This document shows positions 29,475 to 37,605 of a stretch of DNA of 64,000 nt, in pieces (the stretch's first letter is position 1; every line of letters starts with the position of its first letter). The notes below the pieces were generated by a model that was not told the DNA's origin, did not search any database, and saw only the letters and a program-made list of their open reading frames with translations. Position numbers and translations under genes: made by a program. Source of the DNA: Betaproteobacteria bacterium (GTDB taxonomy: Bacteria; Pseudomonadota; Gammaproteobacteria; Burkholderiales; Rhodocyclaceae); NCBI GenBank assembly GCA_016705475.1, contig JADIYD010000010.1:1-64000 (forward strand), given 5' to 3'.

Positions 29475-29943
29475 GGCTGCTTTCCTCTTCATCGCTCGCG
29501 GGCGCGGCTTCGTGGGCGTGGCTGCCGCAACTGCCGTGGCCTTCCGGCCCGTGCACGCAGGCTTCGATGTTGCCTTCGGGCAACTCGACGTTTTTCAGGC
29601 CTATCCAGGCGTCGACCGCAGCAATGTCGAATCCGACCAGGCGTTCCTCGCCGATCTCCATGAGCGGGCGACGGATGAGCAGCGGGTTGTCGAGCAGCAG
29701 ATGCAGTGCATCTTCAAAGCCGAGGTACTCCGGCACGATTTCGCCCGATTTGATGGCGGGTGCTGCCGGATTGAACCAGTCGCTGATCGGCAGCTTGCCG
29801 AGAAACGCGAGCAGCCGGTCGGCCGTCCAGGTTTCAGTCTTGAGACTTTTGGCCTGGACGGTATGGCCGGCTGCAGCGAGCAGGGTCTTCTGGCGAAGAT
29901 TGCCCTTGCAGCCGGGTTTTTCGTAGAACGTGACAACGGCCAT
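29452..29943 (-). CDS. nifO: ArsC-fold nitrogenase-associated protein (NifO-type)
   Basis: 163 residues. The ArsC-like fold begins VTFYEKPGCKGNLRQKTLL, with one active-site Cys in KPGCKGN, and includes DWFNPAAPAIKSGEIVPE and LIRRPLMEIGEERLVGFD. This is the nitrogenase-associated ArsC family that includes NifO. The last about 35 residues form a Cys/His-rich tail (CVHGPEGHGSCGSHAHE, SSHGRCGHH) likely to bind metal. Overlaps the flavodiiron gene by 23 bp and abuts the ferredoxin gene. Confidence 0.85.
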   Translation of the reverse strand: MAVVTFYEKPGCKGNLRQKTLLAAAGHTVQAKSLKTETWTADRLLAFLGKLPISDWFNPAAPAIKSGEIVPEYLGFEDALHLLLDNPLLIRRPLMEIGEERLVGFDIAAVDAWIGLKNVELPEGNIEACVHGPEGHGSCGSHAHEAAPASDEEESSHGRCGHH

Positions 29944-30221
29944 TACGCCGCCTCACGCCACAAGCCGAATTCCTTCAGCTTTTCGATCGGGATGCCGGTC
30001 AGCGAACCCGGCGGGTTGAGGAACTCGCCAAGCTCATCAACGATGGCCATCTCGATCGGGCAGATCGCGGCGCATTGCGGTACGCCGTGATCGCCCAGGC
30101 ACTCGGTGCATTTGCCATCGTCGATCAGGAAGTGCGGCTTGTCTTCGTAGATCGCATCGTTCGGGCAGACATCGACGCAAGCCCAGCAATTGACGCAGGA
30201 TTGGGTGATTTGAAGTGCCAT
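29943..30221 (-). CDS. fdxN: 2[4Fe-4S] ferredoxin following nifB
   Basis: 92 residues. First cluster SCVNCWACVDVCPNDAIY; second KCTECLGDHGVPQCAAICPI with the longer Cys spacing of nif-type ferredoxins; C-terminal extension of about 30 residues. Starts right after the nifB stop. FdxN-type proteins next to nifB supply electrons for NifB-co synthesis. Confidence 0.92.
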   Translation of the reverse strand: MALQITQSCVNCWACVDVCPNDAIYEDKPHFLIDDGKCTECLGDHGVPQCAAICPIEMAIVDELGEFLNPPGSLTGIPIEKLKEFGLWREAA

Positions 30222-31724
30222 TTATGCCACCTTTTTGCTGTCGACCGCGGGAAGCAACTTGCCGGTTGCCGCGATTTCCTTGTAGACCGCCATCACGGCT
30301 TCCTCGATCGGCTCCATCGCGTGTTCGCCATTCGGCGCAATGCCGGCGGCTTCCAGCTTGGCCCACGGCTCGTAACCGACCTTGGAGCAGAGCACGACCT
30401 CGCAGCCTTCGAGCACGCGGATGTTGCGGTCGAGCAGCGATTCCGTCGATCCCGCCTCCGCGACATCGCCGTCACCGCAGGCATCCATGCCGCCGCAGTA
30501 CAGCTCGGTCTTGCGGTGGCTGACGAAGCGGACGCCTTCCGGGGACGCCTCGTAGATCAGGAATTCCTTGGCATGACCGAAGTGCTCGGCGACGACGCCA
30601 TTCTTGCCGGCCACTGCCATGAGCACCGGGCGCGAACCTTCCGGAATGCCCTCGTGCTTTGGCTTGACGATGCCGCGCTTGGCGTCGAGCTTTTCGATGA
30701 TCTCGTCGTGCACCACCTTGCGACGAACCATGGCAGCTTCGTAATCGACCTCCATGACGTCGATCTTGTCCATGGTGAATTCGTCACCGCGATCCTCGCC
30801 GAGCAGGCCGACCGCATCGGCACGGCACTGGCGGCAATGGCGCATCATCGCCATGTCGCCGGCACAGGCGTCCTGCAGATCCTGCAGCATTTCCGGCGTC
30901 GGTTCCGGCTGCTCCATGATGCCGTAGTAGGTGCCGTGTTCCGGCTCGGCGATCAGCGGCATGACGTTGTGCAGGAAGGCGCCCTTGGCCTTGACGATCT
31001 TCGAGACTTCCTTGAGATGCTCGTCATTGACGCCGGGGATCAGCACCGAGTTGACCTTCACGAGGATGCCGCGGTCGGTCAGCATCTGCAGACCCTTCTG
31101 CTGCTGCTCGATGAGAATGCGCGCGCCTTCGATGCCGAAGATGCGTTTGTTCTCCCAGAAAATCCACGGGTAGATCTTGGCACCGACTTCGGGATCGACA
31201 CAGTTGATGGTGATCGTCACGTGATCGATGTTGTGCTGGGCGATACGGTCGACGTACATCGGCAGGTTGAGGCCGTTGGTCGACACGCACAGCTTGATGT
31301 CCGGAGCGCGCTCGGAAAGCTGTTCGAAAGTTTCAAAGGTGCGCGCCGGGTTGGCCAGGGGGTCTCCGGGGCCGGCAATGCCGAGTACGGTCATCTGCGG
31401 GATTTCGGCCGCGACGGCGAGTACCTTGTTGATGGCCTGCTTCGGCGTCAACAATTCGGAGACCACGCCAGGGCGGGACTCGTTGGAGCAGTCATACTTG
31501 CGGTTGCAGTAATTGCACTGGATGTTGCAGGCCGGCGCCACAGCAACGTGCATGCGGGCGAAGTAGTGGTGCGCCTCTTCCGAATAGCAGGGGTGGTCCT
31601 GGACTTTGGCGCGAATGTGATCGGGCAGATGGCCCAAGGCATCCGGGGCCGTACCGCAGCCGCTGGATGCACAACCGCCGCCTTCAGCTTCCGGGGTAGT
31701 GTTGCTGATAACTGGTAGTTCCAC
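30222..31724 (-). CDS. nifB: NifB, FeMo-co biosynthesis radical SAM protein
   Basis: Builds the 8Fe-9S-C NifB-co core of FeMo-co. 500 residues. Radical SAM motif APACNIQCNYCNRKYDCSNE (CX3CX2C), preceded by DHPCYSEEAHHYFARMHVAV; GIAGPGDPLANPARTFE follows. The C-terminal about 110 residues are a NifX-like domain (VAEHFGHAKEFLIYE), the usual fused form in proteobacteria. First gene of an eight-gene minus-strand operon ending in draG, behind a perfect sigma-54 promoter and a NifA site. Confidence 0.97.
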   Translation of the reverse strand: MELPVISNTTPEAEGGGCASSGCGTAPDALGHLPDHIRAKVQDHPCYSEEAHHYFARMHVAVAPACNIQCNYCNRKYDCSNESRPGVVSELLTPKQAINKVLAVAAEIPQMTVLGIAGPGDPLANPARTFETFEQLSERAPDIKLCVSTNGLNLPMYVDRIAQHNIDHVTITINCVDPEVGAKIYPWIFWENKRIFGIEGARILIEQQQKGLQMLTDRGILVKVNSVLIPGVNDEHLKEVSKIVKAKGAFLHNVMPLIAEPEHGTYYGIMEQPEPTPEMLQDLQDACAGDMAMMRHCRQCRADAVGLLGEDRGDEFTMDKIDVMEVDYEAAMVRRKVVHDEIIEKLDAKRGIVKPKHEGIPEGSRPVLMAVAGKNGVVAEHFGHAKEFLIYEASPEGVRFVSHRKTELYCGGMDACGDGDVAEAGSTESLLDRNIRVLEGCEVVLCSKVGYEPWAKLEAAGIAPNGEHAMEPIEEAVMAVYKEIAATGKLLPAVDSKKVA

Positions 31725-31759
31725 GATGTCGGCTCCTCGATTGCAGTCGAAGCCTATTC

Positions 31760-31776
31760 AGCAATCGCTGTGCCAG
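31760..31776 (-). promoter_or_regulatory. Sigma-54 promoter of the nifB operon
   Basis: Minus-strand CTGGCACAGCGATTGCT is a perfect -24/-12 element, 36 bp upstream of the nifB start. Confidence 0.92.
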
Positions 31777-31838
31777 AGCAATTTATTCATTTAAATCAGT
31801 TGGATGGTGTGTTCGCCCAACGGGCCTGTTGGCCACCT

Positions 31839-31854
31839 TGTCGTAAATGCGACA
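31839..31854. promoter_or_regulatory. NifA upstream activator site between nifB and the 31987 gene
   Basis: TGTCGTAAATGCGACA, exact TGT-N10-ACA in the extended TGTCG-N6-CGACA form. 63 bp from the nifB promoter. Confidence 0.88.
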
Positions 31855-31935
31855 GGGTCTTTGTGTGGAGGCTAGGGGCAGGCAAAACCGGAATAGTTCG
31901 CCCAAGCAGCGGTACGGGATTTCCTTTAGCGGCGC

Positions 31936-31952
31936 CGGTCTGTACACTGCGC
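31936..31952 (+). promoter_or_regulatory. Possible sigma-54 promoter of the small gene at 31987
   Basis: CGGTCTGTACACTGCGC has GG and GC with exact 10-base spacing, but the -24 element is poor. Correctly placed about 80 bp from the shared NifA site. Confidence 0.4.
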
Positions 31953-31986
31953 GCATCTATCACACGACCATTTTGGAGAATCAAGC

Positions 31987-32193
31987 ATGCGAGGTACGTT
32001 TGAGTACAAGCTCGACGGTAGCGGTGACGCCATCAATTTGAATATCGATCTGGATGCGGTCAGCGCCAATGCCCTCGTTCGACTTGATCGCTACATCAAC
32101 TGGGGCGACGTCCTGAAGTTGACGGAGAATGACCCGGAAGCCGCCTACGCTGCCGAGCGCCTGCATACGGTTTTGCAGCACATGGGCAAGTAA
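31987..32193 (+). CDS. Small unknown protein divergent from nifB
   Basis: 68 residues, MRGTFEYKLDGSGDAINLNI, ending in AAERLHTVLQHMGK. Predicted one beta-hairpin plus helices; no cysteines, no membrane segment. Preceded by GGAGAATCAAGC and followed by a strong terminator, so a single-gene transcript. It shares the NifA site with nifB, and nif-dependent expression is likely. No family recognised. Confidence 0.75.
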   Translation: MRGTFEYKLDGSGDAINLNIDLDAVSANALVRLDRYINWGDVLKLTENDPEAAYAAERLHTVLQHMGK

Positions 32194-32242
32194 AACGCTG
32201 CAAGGTAATACTGGGCGGGTTTGTTTGCGAACCGCCAGAGAA

Positions 32243-32278
32243 GGAGCCAGGACCTCGGGTCTTGCGCTCCTTTTTTTA
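32243..32278 (+). terminator. Rho-independent terminator
   Basis: AGGAGC at 32243-32248 pairs with GCTCCT at 32267-32272, followed by a run of seven T. Inner GACC/GGGTC bases extend the stem. 50 bp after the small gene. Confidence 0.85.
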
Positions 32279-32393
32279 TTTCTGCCCGGTACGCTCGGAT
32301 GCTTGGCTACCGGCAGAACGCTTTTACAGGTGGTGCGTTACGGGCAGAATGAAATTCAAAGAACGCATGAGCGTCTTGAGAGCGCTGCTCGAT

Positions 32394-32804
32394 TCAGGTA
32401 TCCAGCTTTTTGACGTAGTCGCAATAGTGCATGTCGGATAGCAAAATGTGTTTAACCCACCACAGGCCAAGGAAGCCTTCAAGGGCGTCTCTGTCGATTT
32501 TTCCGTTGATGGCGTCCAAAAGAAAATCCACCAGACTCTCGTTGTACTGAGCGTGTTCCGACAGTTGGCTTTCCAGTGCGGGATAGCCAACACGACGCAA
32601 AAGCTCTTCCTCTGCTTCAAAGTGCCTGGTTGCGTAAAAGGCCAGGTCGTTCAGGATCGAGTGAAAGTCAAGAATGCTGTTCTTGGAGCCGTCACACCGA
32701 TAACCTGAAACGTCCTTGCAGATTTGCAGGAGTTGCTGGTGTTGGGTGTCCAGCATTTCGTTGCCGACGGAATACTCAGGCTTCCATTCGTATGAATTAT
32801 TCAT
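32394..32804 (-). CDS. Bacteriohemerythrin
   Basis: 136 residues, the usual stand-alone size. Di-iron ligands: MLDTQHQQLLQI, FYATRHFEAEEELL (HxxxE), YPALESQLSEHAQYNESL, and WWVKHILLSDMHYCDYV (HxxxxD). Reversible O2 binding in the cytoplasm. Lies among nif-controlled genes; its upstream region contains the NifA site 32960-32975, but no sigma-54 element in this direction was found. Confidence 0.92.
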   Translation of the reverse strand: MNNSYEWKPEYSVGNEMLDTQHQQLLQICKDVSGYRCDGSKNSILDFHSILNDLAFYATRHFEAEEELLRRVGYPALESQLSEHAQYNESLVDFLLDAINGKIDRDALEGFLGLWWVKHILLSDMHYCDYVKKLDT

Positions 32805-32959
32805 TTTTCTCGATGAGTGAGGAGCAATACATTCTCTATTGTCCCCAAATTTACGTTTAGGGCACTGACGTCAATCAAAAATCGACTGGCCAGAATACCG
32901 CAGATTTTTGCGGAGAGCTTCGCTGGTCAGATTGGCGGGGCTGTTATTTTCATGCCACC

Positions 32960-32975
32960 TGTCGGATTTGCGACA
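32960..32975. promoter_or_regulatory. NifA upstream activator site before the Fe-S protein at 33044
   Basis: TGTCGGATTTGCGACA, exact TGT-N10-ACA in the TGTCG-N6-CGACA form, 40 bp upstream of a sigma-54 promoter. Confidence 0.85.
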
Positions 32976-33015
32976 TCGCTTCTCCATTTATCTTGCTGAT
33001 GCAAATAAATATTAT

Positions 33016-33032
33016 CTGGCTCCGCTCTTGCT
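33016..33032 (+). promoter_or_regulatory. Sigma-54 promoter before the Fe-S protein at 33044
   Basis: CTGGCTCCGCTCTTGCT has correct spacing and a perfect -12 element. The predicted transcription start (about 33042) almost touches the ATG at 33044. Confidence 0.75.
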
Positions 33033-33043
33033 TGGGGAGCCAC

Positions 33044-33598
33044 ATGAAAACCTTTCTCGACTGGTCGGCCTACGACACCTACGGCATGGGCGACGCCTAT
33101 GCCGGCATTCCGGCGACGGGTGGCAACTACGCCAAGGCGGTTGCGGTCTGCATGAACAATCACCAGTGCCAGCGCGACGGCAAGGGCGTCATGTGCCCGA
33201 GCTATCGAATTACCAGCGATCCGGCGCATTCGACCGGGGCGCGGGTCAGGGCTTTCAAGGCAGCTTTGAACGGGGAGTTTGGCGAGCGGCCGCTCATCCA
33301 TCCCGATCTGGCGGCGGCGATGGATGTTTGCGTGTCGTTCAAGGGCTGCAAGAAGGGGTGTCCGAGCTGGGTCGACTGCTGTGCATGTGGCCGTGTTGCT
33401 GGCGCGGGCGCTGGCCTGAATGCAACGGTTGCCTATTCAACTACGGATGGGTTGCCAGCCGCGAGGCAACGGAGCGGAATTGCACTGTGTTGCCCTCGGA
33501 ATTGCATCCCGCCACCAGACGAAATCGTCTACTTGATCGGCCCCAGGCCACCTGTGTCCGACGCACAAGTCACCGACGAGTCTATGGCTGCTTGTTGA
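33044..33598 (+). CDS. Stand-alone Fe-S protein related to the Fe-S domain of FAD-linked oxidases
   Basis: 184 residues. The N-terminal 110 match the 4Fe-4S domain found at the C-terminus of D-lactate/glycolate/2-hydroxyglutarate-type dehydrogenases: WSAYDTYGMGDAYAGIPATG, AVCMNNHQCQ, GVMCPSYRITSDPAHSTGAR and CVSFKGCKKGCPSWVDC. After that the usual VDMA... continuation is replaced by an unrelated Cys-containing tail (CCACGRVAG, CCPRNCIPPP). No flavin domain is present. ATG chosen at 33044 with GGGGAG upstream, but the sigma-54 promoter ends 12 bp before it. NifA-linked; the electron partner is unknown. Confidence 0.7.
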   Translation: MKTFLDWSAYDTYGMGDAYAGIPATGGNYAKAVAVCMNNHQCQRDGKGVMCPSYRITSDPAHSTGARVRAFKAALNGEFGERPLIHPDLAAAMDVCVSFKGCKKGCPSWVDCCACGRVAGAGAGLNATVAYSTTDGLPAARQRSGIALCCPRNCIPPPDEIVYLIGPRPPVSDAQVTDESMAAC

Positions 33599-33612
33599 AA
33601 AAAAGCCTGTGA

Positions 33613-36600
33613 TCAGGCGGTTCGCTTCTCAATCAACCTCAGCAAAGTCTCGTACAGCTTCAGCGGATCGACCGGCTTGCTCATGTGCTCGTTCATGCCG
33701 GCGGAGAGGCATGTCTCTCTGTCTTCGTGGAAGGCGTTGGCGGTCATGGCGAGAATCGGGGTGCTCTTGTTGAGAGAGTCGGCTCGAATGGCTTGAGCGG
33801 CCTCGACGCCATTCAGATGCGGCATCTGCATATCCATCAGGATCAGGGCGTAAGGGTTGTGTCGGGCAAGTTCCAGTGCCTGTTGGCCATCATCGGCGAC
33901 ATCGACGGCCAAGCCGACGTCCTCCAGAAAGCAACGCGCAACTTCCTGACTGACCGGCTCGTCTTCGGCGATCAAAACGCGCGTGCCGGCGTATCGCGCT
34001 TGCAGGCGCTGCTCTGCGGGAATGGATGCGAACGCCGGCGCTGGAACGATGGCATTGGATTCCCGTTTTTTGAGCGGCACGACGAACCAGAACGTGCTTC
34101 CCGCCTTCGGCGCGCTCGCCACGCCGATCTCGCCGCCCATCAGTTGGACCAGCCGCTTGCAGATCGCCAGCCCAAGCCCGGTCCCGCCGTATTTTCGGGT
34201 CATGCTGTTGTCGGCTTGTTCGAAGGACCGGAACAAACGCGCCTGCGCATCGGCATCGATACCGATGCCGGTGTCGACGACTTCGAAGCGGATTTGCGCG
34301 ACTTCGACCGTTTCCCCGACCTGACGGGCGCGCAAGATGACTTCGCCGTGGTTGGTGAATTTGATGGCGTTGCCAACCAGATTCATGAGGATCTGGCCGA
34401 GGCGCAGCGGATCGCCCTGGAAGTGTTGCTCGAGGAGTCCCGGCGGTATGTCGACTTTCAGGCGCAGACCTTTCTCGGTCGCTTTGTGGTCAAGGGTGCC
34501 GACGAGATGTTCCTTGACGGCACCTAGCTGCAGGGGGATTTTCTCGAAAACCAGACGTCCTGCCTCAATCTTGGAAATATCGAGAATGTCATTGAGCACG
34601 CTCAGCAAGCGTTCTGCGGAGAATTTGGCTTTATCGAGTTGCTCGAGCCCCTTGGCATCCGCCATACGCCGCTTGGCCATGTCGATCATGCCCATCACGC
34701 CATTCATCGGCGTTCTGAGTTCGTGGCTCATATTGGCCAGGAAGGCGCTCTTGGCGCGGTTGGCAGCTTCGGCAACGACCTTGGCTTCGGTAAGTTCGGC
34801 CGTACGTTCCTGCACCAGTTCTTCGAGGTGCAGGCGGTGGCGTTCGAGCTCCGCTTCGGCTCGTTTGCGCGCATCGATATTGACGGTATATCCGGCGCCC
34901 AGCATGGGTTGTCCATCTGCATCGCGATGTACTACGCGGCCTACTGTCTGCAGCCAGCGGTAGCCGTCATGCGAGCTCTGGAAGCGGTATTCGCAATCGA
35001 ACGTATGTCCAGTCCCGGGCAGCAGTGCCTGCTCCAACATCGCCATGAATGATAGGCGATCATCGGGAAACACCCTCGCCAGCCAGCTTTCCAGGGTATC
35101 CGGGGCATCTGACGCGTCAAGGCCCAAGCTGGCAAGGGCGCTGCCGTCGTAGTCCAGCTTGCCGGATGCGAAGTCGACTTCCCATATGAGGATTTGGGCC
35201 GCTTCCATGGCCAAAGCATTGCGACGCTCTTCCCGCTTGTGCTCGGTAATGTCGTCATACACCCCGAGTACGCCCATGACTTCGCCCATCTGGTCGAATA
35301 GGGGAACCTTGGAGGTGCGTAACCAGATCGTCTTGCCATCCGGTGTGGTCTGCGGCTCTTCGAAGTTCAGCCACGGCTGACGCGATTCCATGACGCGTTT
35401 GTCGTCAGCGTGGTAAAGGGCAGCTTGTGCGGCCCAGCCCATGGCGAAGTCGTCCCGGCCGATCAACTCAGCCGGCGATGCTTTTCCGGCGTCGCGTGCA
35501 AATGCCGGGTTGCAGCCCAGGTAGCGGCCAACCCTGTCTTTCCAGAAGATACGCATCGGGGCGGTGTCGATGACCTGCTGCAGGAAGTCACGCGAACTGG
35601 CCAGCGCTTTCTTCATTTCTTCCAGCGCGAGCGCGTTGGCATGGCGCTCGGAAATGTCGCGGCTGATCATGACGAAGCGCTGCCCGGAGTCGTCGCCTGC
35701 ATGCAAGGGGGCTGCGGAGAGTTCAAACCAGTGCTCCCCTTGCGGCAAGTTCAGTCGGTAAATCTCTCCATAGGAAAATCCGTGTAGCGCCGCGCCGTCG
35801 ATGGCGCGTTGACAAGCGTCGGCGGCGGATGGCGGCAGCACATCGGCAAAGCGCTTGCCCAAAAGAGCTTCCGGCGGAGCTGCCAGCAGGTTGTTGCGAT
35901 GGGTGTGGTAGTCGAAGATACGGCCTTCGGCATCCACTTCAAACAGCAGATCGGGCAAGGCATTCAGTGTGGCTTGCAACTGATTGCGCGCCGCCTTGGT
36001 GGCGGCATTGGCGCGTGTCAGTTCCTCTTCGGCGCGTCCGCGCTCGACGGCCAGGCCGGTGATGCGCGCTGCTGCCTTGAGGCGGCTCAATTGCTCGGTC
36101 GTTGGTGCACAAGGCTCGGGGGCGTAAAACGCCAGGGCGCCCAGCACCTTGCCGCTACTGCCAACGAACGGATGTGACCAGCACGCCGCGACGCCGGCTT
36201 TCTTTGCGAGTCCGGCCAACGCCACCCAAAGCGGATCGGCCTGGATGTCCTCAACGATGACGGGTGTGTTCCAGAAGATGGCCGTGCCGCAGGAGCCGAC
36301 AGTCGGCCCGACTGCATAGCCATTGACAGCCGAGTTGTATTCGTCCGGCAGGCTGGGTCCGGCGCCGAACACAAAGCGGCCTTGATCGACCAGCAAGATC
36401 GAGCACTTGAAGCCGGCGTTTTGCTCTTCCATGATCCGGGCTATGGCATCGAGCGTGCCCGACATCGTTGCCTCGGCCGGCCTTGGCTTCCCGACTTCAG
36501 ATAGCGTGGGGGCCGTTGCGGTCCGACCAAGTACAAAAAAGCCATCCCCGTGCTTTTCCACCTCTATTCGCAATAGGAGTGTATTGCCGTCTCGCGTGAT

Positions 36601-36816
36601 ATGACGGGCAAGAAACGACCTTTCGCCGCTGTTCAACGCAGCTTGGACACGGGTGTGGTCTTCCAGGGCGATCCAGTCGAGGAAAGGCTTCTCGGCAAGT
36701 TCCGCTGCGTCAAAACCCGTCTTGGATTTGAACGAATCGTTGACGCGAACAAATTGACCTTTGTCCATTGCCCGCACAATCATGGGATCGTCGGCTTTTA
36801 GTGCTATCCCGGACAT
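33613..36816 (-). CDS. Hybrid histidine kinase with PAS and GAF sensors and receiver domain
   Basis: 1067 residues from MSGIALKADDPMIVRA with GAGAGAGGAAG upstream (an in-frame ATG at 36861 is less likely). Order: PAS (about 10-110), GAF (about 140-270), three further PAS domains (about 290-660), coiled coil, HisKA with NMSHELRTPMNGVMGMIDMA, HATPase with LVGNAIKFTNHG and TGIGIDADAQARLFRSFEQA, GTGLGLAI, and a C-terminal receiver (LIAEDEPVSQEVARCFLED, ILMDMQMPHLNGVEA). Soluble, no membrane segment, so it probably senses a cytoplasmic redox or small-molecule signal. Separate from the nif operons. Confidence 0.93.
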   Translation of the reverse strand: MSGIALKADDPMIVRAMDKGQFVRVNDSFKSKTGFDAAELAEKPFLDWIALEDHTRVQAALNSGERSFLARHITRDGNTLLLRIEVEKHGDGFFVLGRTATAPTLSEVGKPRPAEATMSGTLDAIARIMEEQNAGFKCSILLVDQGRFVFGAGPSLPDEYNSAVNGYAVGPTVGSCGTAIFWNTPVIVEDIQADPLWVALAGLAKKAGVAACWSHPFVGSSGKVLGALAFYAPEPCAPTTEQLSRLKAAARITGLAVERGRAEEELTRANAATKAARNQLQATLNALPDLLFEVDAEGRIFDYHTHRNNLLAAPPEALLGKRFADVLPPSAADACQRAIDGAALHGFSYGEIYRLNLPQGEHWFELSAAPLHAGDDSGQRFVMISRDISERHANALALEEMKKALASSRDFLQQVIDTAPMRIFWKDRVGRYLGCNPAFARDAGKASPAELIGRDDFAMGWAAQAALYHADDKRVMESRQPWLNFEEPQTTPDGKTIWLRTSKVPLFDQMGEVMGVLGVYDDITEHKREERRNALAMEAAQILIWEVDFASGKLDYDGSALASLGLDASDAPDTLESWLARVFPDDRLSFMAMLEQALLPGTGHTFDCEYRFQSSHDGYRWLQTVGRVVHRDADGQPMLGAGYTVNIDARKRAEAELERHRLHLEELVQERTAELTEAKVVAEAANRAKSAFLANMSHELRTPMNGVMGMIDMAKRRMADAKGLEQLDKAKFSAERLLSVLNDILDISKIEAGRLVFEKIPLQLGAVKEHLVGTLDHKATEKGLRLKVDIPPGLLEQHFQGDPLRLGQILMNLVGNAIKFTNHGEVILRARQVGETVEVAQIRFEVVDTGIGIDADAQARLFRSFEQADNSMTRKYGGTGLGLAICKRLVQLMGGEIGVASAPKAGSTFWFVVPLKKRESNAIVPAPAFASIPAEQRLQARYAGTRVLIAEDEPVSQEVARCFLEDVGLAVDVADDGQQALELARHNPYALILMDMQMPHLNGVEAAQAIRADSLNKSTPILAMTANAFHEDRETCLSAGMNEHMSKPVDPLKLYETLLRLIEKRTA

Positions 36817-37208
36817 ACAACCACTTCCTCTCTCGACAATCGACTGATGCAGATCGGTCATTGCTCAAGCATCCGATCGGCTACGGCGCTTCCCCGATCC
36901 TTGTCGAAAGTGCGTTGGTGATCATGGCGAGGATGGATGGTTGTTCGCGCAACTAACCGGAGGTAAGTGTACTCCTCTACCTCTGGTTTCCGGCACAAAG
37001 CGAACATGCTGTTGATCCATTTCCAACAGATCTGGATGTCTCTTGATTGCCGATGTCAGCCTGATGGCGATTTAATCGTCACTCCGCCGAATTGCTCAGG
37101 CGCCTGGTTTTTGCTGGTCAGCATTGGTGAGAATTCAAGGGCAACTCACATGATGTCCCGCACATGCCACGGTCAACGGCAAAAAACGGCCAAAATTGGA
37201 ATGCCGCG
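36817..37208. other. Intergenic stretch before the hybrid kinase
   Basis: Contains the kinase promoter side and one dispersed repeat copy at 37165-37202. No NifA-type TGT-N10-ACA site or gene seen. Confidence 0.5.
37165..37202 (-). repeat. Dispersed 38-bp repeat, copy
   Basis: TGCCACGGTCAACGGC, then AAAAAACGGCCAAAATTGGA. Begins 7 bp past the NifX-like gene stop. Confidence 0.85.
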
Positions 37209-37601
37209 TCAATGCCGTGAAAACAGATCGCGTACCTTGCACAGCGCCGTCGTGATATCGAAGCGCGGGTCGGGCAGCGCTTCGCCGGCCAGGATGCGGG
37301 TAATGGCGAGGGCCGGGTCGGTTTCGCCGGTGAGCAGGACCTCGGCACCGCGCTTTTTCATGTGCCGGATGAAGCCGTCGCCGGCGCTGGCGGCAACCAC
37401 AAGGTCGATGCCATCCAGCGGGTGCGTTTCGTTGTCCTCGAAGACGTGAAGCACCTGCGCCTTGTCCAGATTGACCCGGCGCGGGGCGGGCAGCAACTGG
37501 TTGGCGCGGTGACTACTCAGATCGTAGAGCAGCCATTGCCGGGTTTGCCCGGCATGGCTGCTGACGGTTTCGAAGTCCTTGGTGGCGATGGCGATTTTCA
37601 T
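37209..37601 (-). CDS. NifX/NafY-core family protein
   Basis: 130 residues, MKIAIATKDFETVSSHAGQT, then WLLYDL, DGIDLVVAASAGDGFIRHMK and RGAEVLLTGETDPALAI: the fold of FeMo-co/NifB-co carrying proteins (NifX, NafY core, NifB C-terminus). The expected HFG signature is SSHAGQT here. Last gene of the 39839-37209 operon, right after modA. Cofactor carrier or Mo/FeS-handling role is likely. The window has three other such domains (NifB, nifY, nifX). Confidence 0.8.
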   Translation of the reverse strand: MKIAIATKDFETVSSHAGQTRQWLLYDLSSHRANQLLPAPRRVNLDKAQVLHVFEDNETHPLDGIDLVVAASAGDGFIRHMKKRGAEVLLTGETDPALAITRILAGEALPDPRFDITTALCKVRDLFSRH

Positions 37602-37605
37602 GGGG

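Noticed and set aside
27852..29663. 603-codon plus-strand open frame across the flavodiiron and ferredoxin genes
   Set aside because: Antisense to genes with complete cofactor motifs; an effect of high-GC codon bias.
30075..31718. 547-codon plus-strand open frame opposite nifB
   Set aside because: Antisense shadow of nifB.
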